A DNA stretch of 64,000 nt. Origin: Candidatus Enterococcus willemsii. GTDB lineage: Bacteria > Bacillota > Bacilli > Lactobacillales > Enterococcaceae. A model generated the notes under the pieces. It was not told where the DNA came from and did no database searches. It worked only from the letters and a program-made list of their open reading frames with translations. Both the position numbers and the translations under genes were made by a program. Positions 45,412 to 54,721 of the stretch are shown piece after piece (within the stretch, counting starts at the first letter, position 1; each line of letters opens with the position of its first letter). The stretch lies in NCBI RefSeq assembly GCF_009933335.1, contig NZ_MAEL01000045.1:58207-122206 (forward strand), given 5' to 3'.

Positions 45412-46995
45412 ATGAACAAAAAAATACGCAAGGTGTTTAAAAAGACATTTAGTTTATACCTTATTTTAGGAATAGTAGGGTCATTGATTAGTACTTTAAA
45501 TATTCATTTTTTACAAAAAATTTTAGACCATCGTCATATATTATGGGTCGTAAGTTACGCATGTACCTTATTATTAGGACCAATTATTGCCTATGTAGCA
45601 GAGTACTCAGAAAGCTACTTGGAGTATGGTTTGGTTTACTTTTTGAAAACAGAAGCATTGAAGAAAGTGGCTGTTATTGACTATCAGAAATATCTGGCTA
45701 TTCGTCCTGAAAAACTTCTACAGCGGATTGAAGCAGGAGCGACTGCGGGTCGCAATATCTATGTGCATTTCTATGGACGTATACTACGAGAACTTGTACC
45801 GGAAATGTGTTTTACATTGTTATTTGTCTTGTTCATAAATCCGTACCTGCTTGGTTTGATTTTAGTAGGATATATGATTATTTTTGGGTTCACTAAATTG
45901 TTGTTAAAGTTTTTATATTCTCTCAAAGAAACAATTCTAAACAATGAAGAAGAATTGACAAGCATTTTTGTCCGTGGCTTAACTGAACTAGTTGCCTTAC
46001 GCGTAAATAAGAAATATCAATCAGAAATCGAACGCTATCAGCAATTATCAGTAGAATCAGTGCGTACTGCAACCAAAATGCGGATGATTCATGAGTTCTT
46101 TTTTGCTTGCTTTGCTATATTAATGGCAATTTTGAAGATTATACTTGTAGGGTTGTTTTTCTCTGGGAAACTAAATTTATCTCTAGGGAGTTTTGTGGCG
46201 CTGCTTGCTTATGTTGACAGGATTTATCAACCAATTGCCGTAGTCAATGTGTTGTTCGTGCAGTATCAGTTGGATCAAACTGCTTATCAACGTTTAAAAG
46301 AGGTATATGCTTCGGCTGAGGATGAAAAATTTTATGGTGACCAACAATTAACGGGTGTTGATACGATTACAATAAAAAATATGTCGTTTAGCATTGAACA
46401 GCAGGCAATTTTTACGAATTTTTCAGCAGTATTTGAAAAAGGGAAGATATATGCACTAGTTGGTAAAAGTGGGACTGGTAAATCAACTTTGTTTCGTTTA
46501 TTGCTAGGTTTGTTTTCTGTGGATAGTGGTGAAATTTCTTATAATCAACAATCATTGCATGACTTAAATATTCAGTCTGTTTATGAAAAGGTAAGCTACA
46601 TTTCTCAAGACGTTCCGATTTTTGCAGATACGTTACGAGAAAATATTTGCTTAGGAAAAGATGTTTCAGATGAAGAAATTGAAGTAGTGTTAGAAAAATG
46701 TCAATTGCTTTCTTTCTATCAACAGTTACCAGACAAACTAGCTACTAAATTAGGACCACATTTAGAGACGCTATCTGGAGGAGAACGTCAACGGATTGCT
46801 TTTGCCAGGCTCTTTTTTTCAGAAGCAGATGTTATCTTGCTAGATGAAGCGACATCAGCACTGGATCGACAAACGGCAAAACGTGTATTGTCTGAGCTTG
46901 TGGAAATTTTTGAACATAAGATTGTTCTAATGATTACTCACAAATTAGATGACTTACAGTTTGTTGATGAGGTTGTATATATAGAAAAACTATAA
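45412..46995 (+). CDS. ABC exporter (membrane domain fused to ATPase)
   Basis: 527 aa half-transporter, expected to act as a dimer. Residues ~1-300 are the exporter-type membrane domain with about six helices; the ATPase follows from ~318, with Walker A VGKSGTGKST (~350), Q-loop YISQDVPIF, signature LSGGERQR (~453), Walker B VILLDEATSALD (~474) and H-loop MITHKLD. The complete motifs imply an active ATPase. RBS AAGGGG is 8 bp before ATG 45412. It is preceded by a leader peptide and attenuator, a set-up known for antibiotic-inducible exporters. The substrate is unknown. Confidence 0.85.
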   Translation: MNKKIRKVFKKTFSLYLILGIVGSLISTLNIHFLQKILDHRHILWVVSYACTLLLGPIIAYVAEYSESYLEYGLVYFLKTEALKKVAVIDYQKYLAIRPEKLLQRIEAGATAGRNIYVHFYGRILRELVPEMCFTLLFVLFINPYLLGLILVGYMIIFGFTKLLLKFLYSLKETILNNEEELTSIFVRGLTELVALRVNKKYQSEIERYQQLSVESVRTATKMRMIHEFFFACFAILMAILKIILVGLFFSGKLNLSLGSFVALLAYVDRIYQPIAVVNVLFVQYQLDQTAYQRLKEVYASAEDEKFYGDQQLTGVDTITIKNMSFSIEQQAIFTNFSAVFEKGKIYALVGKSGTGKSTLFRLLLGLFSVDSGEISYNQQSLHDLNIQSVYEKVSYISQDVPIFADTLRENICLGKDVSDEEIEVVLEKCQLLSFYQQLPDKLATKLGPHLETLSGGERQRIAFARLFFSEADVILLDEATSALDRQTAKRVLSELVEIFEHKIVLMITHKLDDLQFVDEVVYIEKL

Positions 46996-47006
46996 CGAAA
47001 TAATAT

Positions 47007-47038
47007 CCCCCTCCGTTTCAATATTCTAACGGAGGGGG
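47007..47038. terminator. Terminator-like hairpin between exporter and trpS
   Basis: CCCCCTCCGTT (47007-47017) pairs perfectly with AACGGAGGGGG (47028-47038); the flanking T tracts are weak on both strands. Confidence 0.7.
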
Positions 47039-47049
47039 ACTATTTGAAA

Positions 47050-48057
47050 CTAGTTAAAATAATTGATTCCCATTGCTGATTTAACTTCTGACAAGGTTTC
47101 AGCGGCTACTTTTTCAGCGGCTAAACTACCTTGACGTAAGATATCCATCACATGGTCAGGATTTTTGGCAAATTCTTCACGACGAGCACGAATCGGTGCT
47201 AGTTCCGCTTCTAAGACATCAATCAAGTAACGCTTAATTTTCACATCACCTAAACCACCGCGACGATAATGTTCTTTTAATTCTTGGATTTTTTCTTTCT
47301 CTGTTCCAAATACATCTAAATAAGTGAAGACCATATTGCCTTCAACTTGACCAGGGTCAGCCACATGAATATGATTTGGATCAGTGTACATGCTCATCAC
47401 TTTTTTCTGTACGATGTCAGCAGAATCTGCTAGGTAAATACCGTTACCTAAAGACTTACTCATCTTGCCATTACCATCAATTCCTGGTAAACGCCCCATA
47501 CCTTTTGGTGGGAAAACGCCTTTTGGATGAACTAAGACGTCATCATATGTGGCGTTAAAGCTGTGTACAATTTCTTGGGCTTGTTCTAACATTGGTTTTT
47601 GGTCTTCACCAACGGGCACTAAATTTGCTTTGAAAGCTGTAATGTCAGCAGCTTGTGAAATCGGGTAAACAAAAAAGCCTGTAGGCACACCTTCACCAAA
47701 TTTTTTTTGTTCGATTTCTGATTTCACCGTTGGATTACGACGAACGCGAGCCACGCTGACTAAATTCATATAGAACATTGTTAATTCAGCAATTTGTGGG
47801 ATTTGCGATTGAATAAACATGGTTGTTTTAGTTGGATCTAAACCAACTGCTAAGTAATCCAAAGCAACTTCTAAAATATTTGAAGCAACTTTTTCTGGAT
47901 TTTTGGCGTTATCAGTTAGCGCTTGGACATCAGCTATCATGACATATAAATTATTCGTTGGGTTAGCTTGCATCTCAACACGTGTTTTTAAAGAACCCAC
48001 GTAATGTCCTAAATGCAGTTTCCCTGTAGGACGATCTCCAGTAAGAATTGTATTCAA
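47050..48057 (-). CDS. trpS: Tryptophanyl-tRNA synthetase
   Basis: 335 aa class I synthetase that charges tRNA-Trp. The HIGH motif appears as [10 protein letters not shown] near residue 15 and KMSKS as [11 protein letters not shown] near 200. The form [18 protein letters not shown] is that of the second bacterial TrpRS group seen in streptococci and enterococci. I choose TTG 48057, 8 bp after AAGG; GTG 48066 overlaps that site. No T-box or trp leader is seen upstream; the promoter lies at 48093-48121. It is monocistronic and divergent from the amino acid importer. Confidence 0.93.
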   Translation of the reverse strand: MNTILTGDRPTGKLHLGHYVGSLKTRVEMQANPTNNLYVMIADVQALTDNAKNPEKVASNILEVALDYLAVGLDPTKTTMFIQSQIPQIAELTMFYMNLVSVARVRRNPTVKSEIEQKKFGEGVPTGFFVYPISQAADITAFKANLVPVGEDQKPMLEQAQEIVHSFNATYDDVLVHPKGVFPPKGMGRLPGIDGNGKMSKSLGNGIYLADSADIVQKKVMSMYTDPNHIHVADPGQVEGNMVFTYLDVFGTEKEKIQELKEHYRRGGLGDVKIKRYLIDVLEAELAPIRARREEFAKNPDHVMDILRQGSLAAEKVAAETLSEVKSAMGINYFN

Positions 48058-48092
48058 AATATTCACCTTTTCTTTTAAATAGTTTACACATA

Positions 48093-48121
48093 ATCTTACC
48101 TTTTTTTACAAAAATACACAA
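48093..48121 (-). promoter_or_regulatory. trpS promoter
   Basis: On the minus strand TTGTGT (48121-48116), 17-bp spacer, TAAGAT (48098-48093). Confidence 0.5.
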
Positions 48122-48193
48122 TCTTTTCTAAGCGTTTCTTCGCAATTCTTATTGAATCTTGGTATATATTGCTTACTTAGACTTATAAAAAAC

Positions 48194-48223
48194 TTTACAA
48201 ATGAGAAATAGACAGACTATAAT
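48194..48223 (+). promoter_or_regulatory. Promoter of the second amino acid ABC importer
   Basis: TTTACA (48194-48199), 18-bp spacer, TATAAT (48218-48223), 57 bp before the ATPase start. Confidence 0.6.
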
Positions 48224-48279
48224 ATGCATTATTGTGCAATTTTAAATTGCCATTTAAAAGAAAATAGGAGCGTGAAACA

Positions 48280-49017
48280 ATGTCAATGATTGAATTTAAA
48301 AACGTTGAGAAATACTACGGAAAATTCCATGCGTTAAAAGACATTAATTTGGAATTTGAAAAAGGAGAAGTTGTCGTAGTGATCGGACCGTCAGGCTCTG
48401 GAAAAAGTACAATGCTTCGTACCATCAATGGACTAGAAAAGATTAGTTCTGGAAATTTATTGATTAATGGTCAGGATATCCGTAGTAAAGCAACAAAATT
48501 AACGGAAATTCGTAAAAATATAGGAATGGTTTTTCAACATTTTAATCTTTATCCAAACAAAACTGTATTGGAAAATATTATTTTAGCGCCAACAAAAGTC
48601 TTGAAAGAAAGTGAAGCAGAAGCAACCAAGCGCGCTGAAGAAATTTTAGATCGTGTTGGAATGTTGAACAAAAAAGATTCGTATCCTTCGATGCTATCTG
48701 GTGGTCAACAACAACGTGTGGCAATTGCTAGAGGATTAGCGATGCGACCTGAAATGTTATTATTTGATGAACCAACATCAGCTCTTGACCCTGAAATGAT
48801 TGGGGATGTACTGGATGTAATGAAAAAAATCGCCCGTGAAGGAATGTCAATGATTGTCGTGACGCATGAGATGGGCTTTGCGCGAGAAGTAGCCGATCGC
48901 GTTATTTTTATGGCCGATGGACAAGTATTAGAAGATAGTCGTAACGTAAAAGAATTCTTTGAAAATCCAAAAGAAGAACGTGCGCAACAATTTATTAGTA
49001 AAGTAATTAATCACTAG
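48280..49017 (+). CDS. Polar amino acid ABC transporter ATP-binding protein
   Basis: 245 aa ATPase of the GlnQ class and paralog of the glnQ product at 3186. Motifs: GPSGSGKST (~37), VFQHFNLYPN (~86), LSGGQQQR (~140), [14 protein letters not shown] (~161), VTHEMGFA. It is first in a four-gene operon with a lipoprotein binding protein and two permeases, which is the arrangement of GlnQHMP/GluABCD-type importers for glutamate, glutamine or aspartate. TAGGAGCG lies upstream of ATG 48280. Confidence 0.9.
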   Translation: MSMIEFKNVEKYYGKFHALKDINLEFEKGEVVVVIGPSGSGKSTMLRTINGLEKISSGNLLINGQDIRSKATKLTEIRKNIGMVFQHFNLYPNKTVLENIILAPTKVLKESEAEATKRAEEILDRVGMLNKKDSYPSMLSGGQQQRVAIARGLAMRPEMLLFDEPTSALDPEMIGDVLDVMKKIAREGMSMIVVTHEMGFAREVADRVIFMADGQVLEDSRNVKEFFENPKEERAQQFISKVINH

Positions 49018-49034
49018 GATTAGGAGGGAAAAGG

Positions 49035-49847
49035 ATGCGTAAAAAAACGTTTTTTTCCTATTTTATTCTTGGACTAGCTCTTTTCGGATTTGCTGGATGT
49101 AAGTCAGGAAATGTTGCAGACTTGAATATTTTGGAAACAGCAGAGACTTCGAATGAAATTGTGTGGGGTGTGAAAAATGACACCCGCCTATTTGGTTTAA
49201 TGGATATTCCTTCGAGAGAAGTGAAGGGATTTGACATTGATATTGCCAAAGCTATTACTGAAAAAATCTTAGGCCGTGACGGTCATGCTAACTTTGTTGA
49301 AGTGACTTCTAAAACGCGAATTCCTTTATTAAAAAATGGGAATATTGATGCGATTATTGCGACGATGACGATTTCTGAGGAGCGTAAGAAACAAGTAGAC
49401 TTTTCAGATGTTTATTTTGATGCAGGTCAATCATTATTAGTAAATAAAGATAGTGATATTCAAGGTGTCGACACGTTAGATGAAAATGATACAGTGTTAG
49501 CTGTTAAAGGTTCAACTTCAGCTGTCAATATTAGAAAAGCATCACCCAAAGCAAAAATTTTAGAGCTAGAAAATTATGCAGAAGCTTTCACTGCGCTACA
49601 AGCCGGACAAGGGGATGCGATGACCACAGATAATGCTATTTTGTTAGGAATGGCGAGTGAAAATCCCGATTATAAGTTAGTCGGTGGGACTTTCACTGAA
49701 GAACCTTATGGAATTGCGATTAACAAAGGACAAGATGACTTCCGTAAAGCAGTCAATCAAGCATTAAAAGAAATGCATGAAGATGGAACTTATGATGAAA
49801 TTTATGAGAAATGGTTCCCGAATGATGACACAGGAAGAGTAAAATAG
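49035..49847 (+). CDS. Amino acid ABC transporter substrate-binding lipoprotein
   Basis: 270 aa. The N-terminal signal ends in a lipobox LFGFAGC (Cys22), so the mature protein is anchored in the outer leaflet of the membrane. The family 3 binding-protein pattern follows: DIPSREVKGFDIDIAKAI, IDAIIATMTISEERKKQVDFS, AVKGSTSAVNI, and the C-terminal EEPYGIAINKGQ. It captures an acidic or polar amino acid for the two permeases just downstream. Unlike glnP it has one binding domain and is a separate polypeptide. Confidence 0.92.
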   Translation: MRKKTFFSYFILGLALFGFAGCKSGNVADLNILETAETSNEIVWGVKNDTRLFGLMDIPSREVKGFDIDIAKAITEKILGRDGHANFVEVTSKTRIPLLKNGNIDAIIATMTISEERKKQVDFSDVYFDAGQSLLVNKDSDIQGVDTLDENDTVLAVKGSTSAVNIRKASPKAKILELENYAEAFTALQAGQGDAMTTDNAILLGMASENPDYKLVGGTFTEEPYGIAINKGQDDFRKAVNQALKEMHEDGTYDEIYEKWFPNDDTGRVK

Positions 49848-49857
49848 GAGGGATAAA

Positions 49858-50505
49858 ATGATTGAGTTATTTCAAACAAATGCCAATTTGTTTTTTGAAG
49901 GATTCAAATATACGATTCTTTCAAGTTTACTAGCATTATTTTTTAGTTTGATTATTGGGACGTTAATGGCAATTTTGCAACTTTCAGAAAATAAATTCGT
50001 CAAAAATTTAGCGAAGGCGTATGTTGAATTTTTTAGAAATATCCCGCTTTTAATTATTGTGATGTTTTTTTATGTCGTTTTACCATTATATGGGATGCCA
50101 TTTGACGGTTTCCAAGCAGGAACGATCGGTTTAACCATCTACACTTCAGCATTTATTGCTGAAACGGTACGCTCAGGTATTCAAACTGTACCGAAAGGAC
50201 AAATGGAAGCAGGGCTTTCTTCAGGATTTACTTATGCGGAAACGATGCGATATATTGTCTTACCACAAGCATTTAAAATTGTTATTCCGCCATTAGGTGG
50301 ACAATTTATTAATTTGATTAAAAATTCATCTATTTTAGCAATGGTTGCCGGGATGGATTTAATGTATCAAGGTGATTTAGTTGCTAATGCGACATTCATT
50401 ACTTTTGATACGTATATCATTGTAGGGCTTTTCTACTTGGTATTAACCTTACCATTATCATATTTAATGGCTAATTTAGAAAAACGTTGGGCAGTTCGAG
50501 GATAG
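49858..50505 (+). CDS. Amino acid ABC transporter permease 1
   Basis: 215 aa HisMQ-type permease with about five membrane helices. The EAA loop reads VPKGQMEAGLSSGFTYAETM (~109-128), followed by VLPQAFKIVIPPLGGQFI. It pairs with the second permease of the operon to form a heterodimeric channel. It lies 10 bp after the binding-protein gene and 13 bp before the next permease gene. Confidence 0.92.
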   Translation: MIELFQTNANLFFEGFKYTILSSLLALFFSLIIGTLMAILQLSENKFVKNLAKAYVEFFRNIPLLIIVMFFYVVLPLYGMPFDGFQAGTIGLTIYTSAFIAETVRSGIQTVPKGQMEAGLSSGFTYAETMRYIVLPQAFKIVIPPLGGQFINLIKNSSILAMVAGMDLMYQGDLVANATFITFDTYIIVGLFYLVLTLPLSYLMANLEKRWAVRG

Positions 50506-50518
50506 AAAGGAGACAACA

Positions 50519-51175
50519 ATGGATTTTATCGGTGCATTTTCATTCGTAAATTTACGATTTTTATTAGATGGATTACAGGTAACTGTTGCGGTTTCTGTTC
50601 TTTCAATTGTATTTAGTTTTTTAATTGGTGGCTTAGTAGGAACATTACGTTTTGCTAAGATTCCATTTTTTTCAAAAATTTTGGGTGCAATAGTAGATAT
50701 CATTCGTAACTTACCACTATTATTAATCATCTTTTTCACTTATTTTGCTTTACCACAAATTGGGATTCGTTTTGATATTTTCTGGTCAGCAGTTGTAGCA
50801 TTAACGATTTTTGAATCAGCAATGTTATCAGAAATTTTCCGTGCAGGATTGAATGCAGTACCAAAAGGACAAATGGAAGCAGGTTTATCGACAGGATTAA
50901 CTTATGTAGAAACGATGCGTACTATTATTTTGCCACAAGCTGTTCGTTCAATGATTCCAGCAATTGTCAGCCAGTTAATTTCATTGGTTAAAGATACATC
51001 CTTAGCAGTAATTATTTCTTTACCAGAAATTACCCACCATGCACGTATTATTTATGGTCAAAATACCAATTATGTCATTCCGATGTTCGTCGCGATGACC
51101 GTGAGCTATTTTGCGATTTGCTACGTTTTATCATTGTTATCAAAATATTTGGAAACAAAAAAATACAAATATTAA
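50519..51175 (+). CDS. Amino acid ABC transporter permease 2
   Basis: 218 aa HisMQ-type permease, paralog of the preceding one. The EAA loop is VPKGQMEAGLSTGLTYVETM, almost the same as in permease 1, followed by LPQAVRSMIPAIVSQLISLV. About five membrane helices. It is the last gene of the importer operon, followed by a terminator. Confidence 0.92.
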   Translation: MDFIGAFSFVNLRFLLDGLQVTVAVSVLSIVFSFLIGGLVGTLRFAKIPFFSKILGAIVDIIRNLPLLLIIFFTYFALPQIGIRFDIFWSAVVALTIFESAMLSEIFRAGLNAVPKGQMEAGLSTGLTYVETMRTIILPQAVRSMIPAIVSQLISLVKDTSLAVIISLPEITHHARIIYGQNTNYVIPMFVAMTVSYFAICYVLSLLSKYLETKKYKY

Positions 51176-51204
51176 ACTCGTTCACATGAGCGAGTTTTGC
51201 AAAT

Positions 51205-51246
51205 AAAAGGTGTTAGAAAGTCGCTTGCCGATTCTAACACTTTTTA
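51205..51246 (+). terminator. Terminator after the amino acid importer operon
   Basis: GGTGTTAGAA (51209-51218) pairs with TTCTAACACT (51232-51241), followed by T. A second short dyad CTCGTTCA/TGAGCGAG precedes it at ~51178-51195. Confidence 0.8.
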
Positions 51247-51394
51247 TTTATCTAAAAAACAACTAGATTGTAGCAGGTCCTTGGATTTTTTTCGTGCTAT
51301 AATAAAAAAGAGCGGGGTTACGAATGGAACGCTTGAAAAAAAATAGGAAAAAGTACAAAATAAAGAGATAAATTGAATAACAAGGATGGAAAAA

Positions 51395-52195
51395 ATGACA
51401 AATACACAACCCATTGGTTTTATTGATTCTGGGGTGGGGGGCTTAACTGTTGTGAAGGAGGCAATGAAACAATTGCCAAATGAGCATATTATTTATTTAG
51501 GTGATACAGCTCGTTGTCCATACGGTCCGCGTCCTGCCGAACAAGTCATTGCATATACTTGGCAAATGACCCACTTCTTACTCGAAAAAAATATTAAAAT
51601 GCTTGTGATTGCCTGCAATACCGCAACGGCAGTCGCATTAGAAGAAATTAAAGAGCAGTTGAATATTCCTGTTGTCGGCGTGATTTTACCCGGCACGAGA
51701 GCAGCGGTTAAAACCACGAAAAATCGCAATATTGGTATCATTGGGACTGCTGGAACGGTAAAAAGTGGTTCTTACGAAAAAGCCATCAAAACTAAAGTAC
51801 CAGAAGCAACTGTTTCGAGTTTAGCATGTCCGAAATTTGTACCCATTGTTGAAAGTAATCAATTTCAATCATCCGTAGCAAAAAAAATTGTGGCTGAGAC
51901 TTTAATCCCGTTGAAATTTAAAAAGTTAGATACCTTAATTTTAGGTTGTACACACTATCCTTTATTACGACCAATCATCCAAAATGTGATGGGTGAACAA
52001 GTTACGTTAATTGATTCTGGTGCAGAAACGATTGGGGAAGTCAGTATGTTGTTGGATTACTTTGATATAGCCAATACCACAGCTGGACAACCAAGTGCAT
52101 ACTTTTATACGACTGGCTCAACGGTCATGTTCGATGGTATTGCTAAGGAATGGTTAGAAACAATTCCAGTGCATTCTGAACATATTGATTTATAG
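51395..52195 (+). CDS. racE: Glutamate racemase
   Basis: 266 aa enzyme converting L- to D-glutamate for peptidoglycan. [12 protein letters not shown] at the N-terminus holds the first Asp/Ser motif. The two catalytic cysteines lie in IACNTATA (C73) and LGCTHYPLL (C184). ATG 51395 is preferred over ATG 51386, which is inside the AAGGATGGA ribosome site. An extended -10 TGCTATAAT (51295-51303) lies upstream. It is first in racE-rph/HAM1-yfcE and thus cotranscribed with nucleotide-cleaning genes, an order common in Firmicutes. Confidence 0.95.
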   Translation: MTNTQPIGFIDSGVGGLTVVKEAMKQLPNEHIIYLGDTARCPYGPRPAEQVIAYTWQMTHFLLEKNIKMLVIACNTATAVALEEIKEQLNIPVVGVILPGTRAAVKTTKNRNIGIIGTAGTVKSGSYEKAIKTKVPEATVSSLACPKFVPIVESNQFQSSVAKKIVAETLIPLKFKKLDTLILGCTHYPLLRPIIQNVMGEQVTLIDSGAETIGEVSMLLDYFDIANTTAGQPSAYFYTTGSTVMFDGIAKEWLETIPVHSEHIDL

Positions 52196-52225
52196 AAAGA
52201 TTTATTTATACAAGGAGGAAGATTC

Positions 52226-53572
52226 ATGCGTCATGATGGTAGAGGACAACAAGCATTAAGAGAAATTCAAATCCGTACACATGTTTACAAACAACCGGAA
52301 GGGTCAGTTGTGATTTCATTTGGAGATACGGAAGTCATTTGTTCAGCAACAATTGAAGAGAGTGTGCCTCCTTTTTTAAGAAATACTGGTCAAGGATGGG
52401 TAACAGCAGAATACAGTATGCTACCTCGTGCGACAAATACAAGAAATCGTCGAGAAAGTTCTAAAGGGAAACTCACCGGTCGCACAATGGAAATTCAACG
52501 TCTGATTGGGCGTTCGTTGCGTGCGGTGGTTGATTTGAATAAATTAGGAGAGCGTAGTATTGTTGTTGATTGCGATGTCGTCCAAGCAGATGGTGGTACA
52601 CGCACAGCTAGTATTACAGGTGCCTTTGTTGCGTTACGCTTAGCGATTGATAAATTAATGCAAAGTAATGAATTAAAAGAAAATCCGATTAAAGAACACT
52701 TAGCAGCAATTAGTGTGGGGATTCTCCCAGATGGTTCTTGTGGCGTAGATTTAGATTATGTCGAAGATAGTGCTGCACAAGTCGATATGAACTTAGTGAT
52801 GACTGAATCGGGACGCTTTGTGGAAATTCAAGGCACAGGTGAAGGAGCAACTTTTGACGGTGAGCAACTCAATGAGATGCTAGTTTATGGGAAAACAGCG
52901 ATTGAAGAACTTATTGCTTTGCAAAAAGAAGCACTGTACGCATCGGTTGATCAAAGTGAATTTTCGGATAAAACCATTATGATTGCCACTGGTAATATGG
53001 GGAAAGCCAAAGAATTCGCTGCAATTTTTGGAGAAGCGGGCTATCAAGTAAAAACCTTGAATGATTTCCCTGATTTACCAGACGTGGCAGAAACCGGTCA
53101 AACATTTGAAGACAATGCGCGCTTAAAAGCAGAAACTATTGCCAATTTATTACAATGTCCTGTTTTAGCGGATGATTCTGGGCTGAAAGTAGACGCGTTA
53201 GGAGGCATGCCAGGGATTTATTCTGCGCGTTTTGCCGGTACGCAAAAAAGTGATGCGGCTAATAATGCTAAACTTTTACATGAATTGACCGATGTACCTG
53301 ATGAACAACGAACAGCGCAGTTCCATTGTACGTTAGTTTTTGCAGCACCTCAAAAAGAAAGTTTAGTCGTTGAAGCCGAGTGGCCAGGACGTATTGCACG
53401 TATTCCAAGAGGAAATGATGGCTTTGGCTATGATCCACTATTTATTGTGGATGGAACGGACAAAACAGCAGCAGAGATGTTACCAGAAGAAAAAAACAAA
53501 CAAAGTCATCGTGGGAAAGCAATAGAAAAACTACGTGAGAACTGGCAAACTTGGTTGGAAGGAGAGATTTAA
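52226..53572 (+). CDS. rph: Fused RNase PH / XTP-dITP diphosphatase
   Basis: 448 aa bifunctional protein. Residues 1-243 are RNase PH, a phosphorolytic 3' exonuclease for tRNA ends ([37 protein letters not shown]). Residues ~250-448 are a HAM1/RdgB house-cleaning pyrophosphatase for XTP/dITP ([51 protein letters not shown]). The residues of both active sites appear complete. In many Firmicutes these are neighbouring separate genes; the in-frame fusion is known from enterococci. AAGGAGG precedes ATG 52226. Confidence 0.95.
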   Translation: MRHDGRGQQALREIQIRTHVYKQPEGSVVISFGDTEVICSATIEESVPPFLRNTGQGWVTAEYSMLPRATNTRNRRESSKGKLTGRTMEIQRLIGRSLRAVVDLNKLGERSIVVDCDVVQADGGTRTASITGAFVALRLAIDKLMQSNELKENPIKEHLAAISVGILPDGSCGVDLDYVEDSAAQVDMNLVMTESGRFVEIQGTGEGATFDGEQLNEMLVYGKTAIEELIALQKEALYASVDQSEFSDKTIMIATGNMGKAKEFAAIFGEAGYQVKTLNDFPDLPDVAETGQTFEDNARLKAETIANLLQCPVLADDSGLKVDALGGMPGIYSARFAGTQKSDAANNAKLLHELTDVPDEQRTAQFHCTLVFAAPQKESLVVEAEWPGRIARIPRGNDGFGYDPLFIVDGTDKTAAEMLPEEKNKQSHRGKAIEKLRENWQTWLEGEI

Positions 53573-53573
53573 T

Positions 53574-54086
53574 TTGAAATACTTAGTGGTAAGTGATAAT
53601 CATGGCGACCGCAAAATTTTAGTCGATTTGTTCCAGCACTATCAAGGAAAAGTCGATTATATGATTCATTGTGGAGATTCTGAATTACCTTCAAGTGACG
53701 AGTTATGGCAGTCAGCATACGTTGTTACTGGGAATTGTGATTATGATGCAGGGTACAAAAAAAATCAATTGATTGACACTGGTCAAGATCGAATTTATGT
53801 CACGCATGGTCATCTGTCAAATGTTCGCATGGGTGTCACGCAATTAGGAATCGAAGCACAGACGAATGATGCAACAATCGTGTTATTTGGTCATACTCAT
53901 CAAATCGGTTGTGAAAAGGTTGGATCACGTCTTTTCTTAAACCCAGGTAGTATTTCACAACCGCGCGGGCCCATTCAAATTAAAAGCTATGCGATTATTG
54001 ATAGCACACCAGAAGCTTTCCATGTGCAATATTATAATCGAGAGTTTGAAGCAATCCCTGATTTAGCATTTACCTTTGCAAAATAA
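53574..54086 (+). CDS. YfcE-family metallophosphodiesterase
   Basis: 170 aa calcineurin-like phosphoesterase. Motifs in order: VVSDNHGD (~4), HCGDSEL (~35), TGNCDYD (~56), THGH (~80), FGHTHQIG (~105) and NPGSISQPRG (~123), giving the full two-metal centre. The natural substrate of this family is uncertain. The start is TTG 53574, placed 7 bp after GGAAGGAGAG and directly after the rph fusion stop; the longer in-frame start at 53535 lies inside rph and has no site. It is last in the racE operon. Confidence 0.88.
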   Translation: MKYLVVSDNHGDRKILVDLFQHYQGKVDYMIHCGDSELPSSDELWQSAYVVTGNCDYDAGYKKNQLIDTGQDRIYVTHGHLSNVRMGVTQLGIEAQTNDATIVLFGHTHQIGCEKVGSRLFLNPGSISQPRGPIQIKSYAIIDSTPEAFHVQYYNREFEAIPDLAFTFAK

Positions 54087-54102
54087 ATTGTTATAATTTT
54101 TA

Positions 54103-54133
54103 TAAAGAAAGCGATTTTCTCGCTTTCTTTTTC
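54103..54133 (+). terminator. Terminator after the racE-rph-yfcE operon
   Basis: AAAGAAAGCGA (54104-54114) pairs with TCGCTTTCTTT (54120-54130), followed by T. Confidence 0.85.
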
Positions 54134-54182
54134 CATTTTTAAGGTAAAATAATAAAGTGGAAATTGAAATGGAGGAATAAAT

Positions 54183-54677
54183 TTGATTGGGAAACATATC
54201 GAAGCATTACTGATGGAAAATCAAGAAAATTTCTTAATTCCAGCAGATAATGTGGCAACGGTATTATATAATCATCCGTTGGAACATGCACTGCTTGTTC
54301 TTTCAAAAGTTGGCTATGCCAAAATTCCAGTATTAGATTCAGAAGACCATTTAGTCGGTTTGATTAGTTTAGCTAATATCATTGATAAGATGATGGGACT
54401 AACAGGCTTTGATATCGGGATTTTGGAGGGGCTAACAGTGGCAGATGTCATGGAAGTCAATGTACCATCCATCACTTATAAAGAAGAACTAGAAGATATG
54501 TTGCATTTATTAGTCAACAATTCTTTTCTTCCAGTCGTAGATGAAGAAAAAGTCTTTCATGGAATTGTCACCAGAAAAGAAATCTTAAAATCAGTTAATC
54601 ATTTGGTTCATGAACTAGAAAAAAGATATGAGATGACACCAAAAGAAAAGCCAATAAAAGAAAAATTAATTAGTTAA
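54183..54677 (+). CDS. cbpB: CBS domain protein CbpB (c-di-AMP receptor)
   Basis: 164 aa made of a CBS pair (about 15-75 and 88-145) and little else, with IPADNVATV at the start and KIPVLDSEDHLVGLISLANIIDK and FLPVVDEEKVFHGIVTRKE in the two repeats. This matches Listeria CbpB / Bacillus DarB (YkuL), which bind c-di-AMP and, when free, interact with the (p)ppGpp synthetase Rel. The TTG 54183 start is 7 bp after GGAGG. The c-di-AMP synthase operon lies 38 kb upstream in this window. Monocistronic. Confidence 0.85.
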   Translation: MIGKHIEALLMENQENFLIPADNVATVLYNHPLEHALLVLSKVGYAKIPVLDSEDHLVGLISLANIIDKMMGLTGFDIGILEGLTVADVMEVNVPSITYKEELEDMLHLLVNNSFLPVVDEEKVFHGIVTRKEILKSVNHLVHELEKRYEMTPKEKPIKEKLIS

Positions 54678-54679
54678 TA

Positions 54680-54721
54680 AAAAAGAAGTGCCGAGAAAAA
54701 TCTTCTAGGCACTTCTTTTTA
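54680..54721. terminator. Bidirectional terminator between cbpB and mscS
   Basis: AAAAAGAAGTGCC (54680-54692) pairs perfectly with GGCACTTCTTTTT (54708-54720). Confidence 0.9.

Noticed and set aside
44200..46995. NERD protein plus ABC exporter as a single defence operon
   Set aside because: A separate promoter and a leader attenuator lie between them and the spacing is 222 bp, so cotranscription is not supported.
48067..48279. T-box or riboswitch in the trpS/amino acid importer intergenic region
   Set aside because: No T-box core, no specifier stem and no terminator-antiterminator pair; two divergent promoters explain the spacer.
51178..51195. CTCGTTCA/TGAGCGAG dyad as a second terminator or operator
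   Set aside because: Short stem with a weak T tract directly before a much better terminator; it is probably part of the same 3' end.
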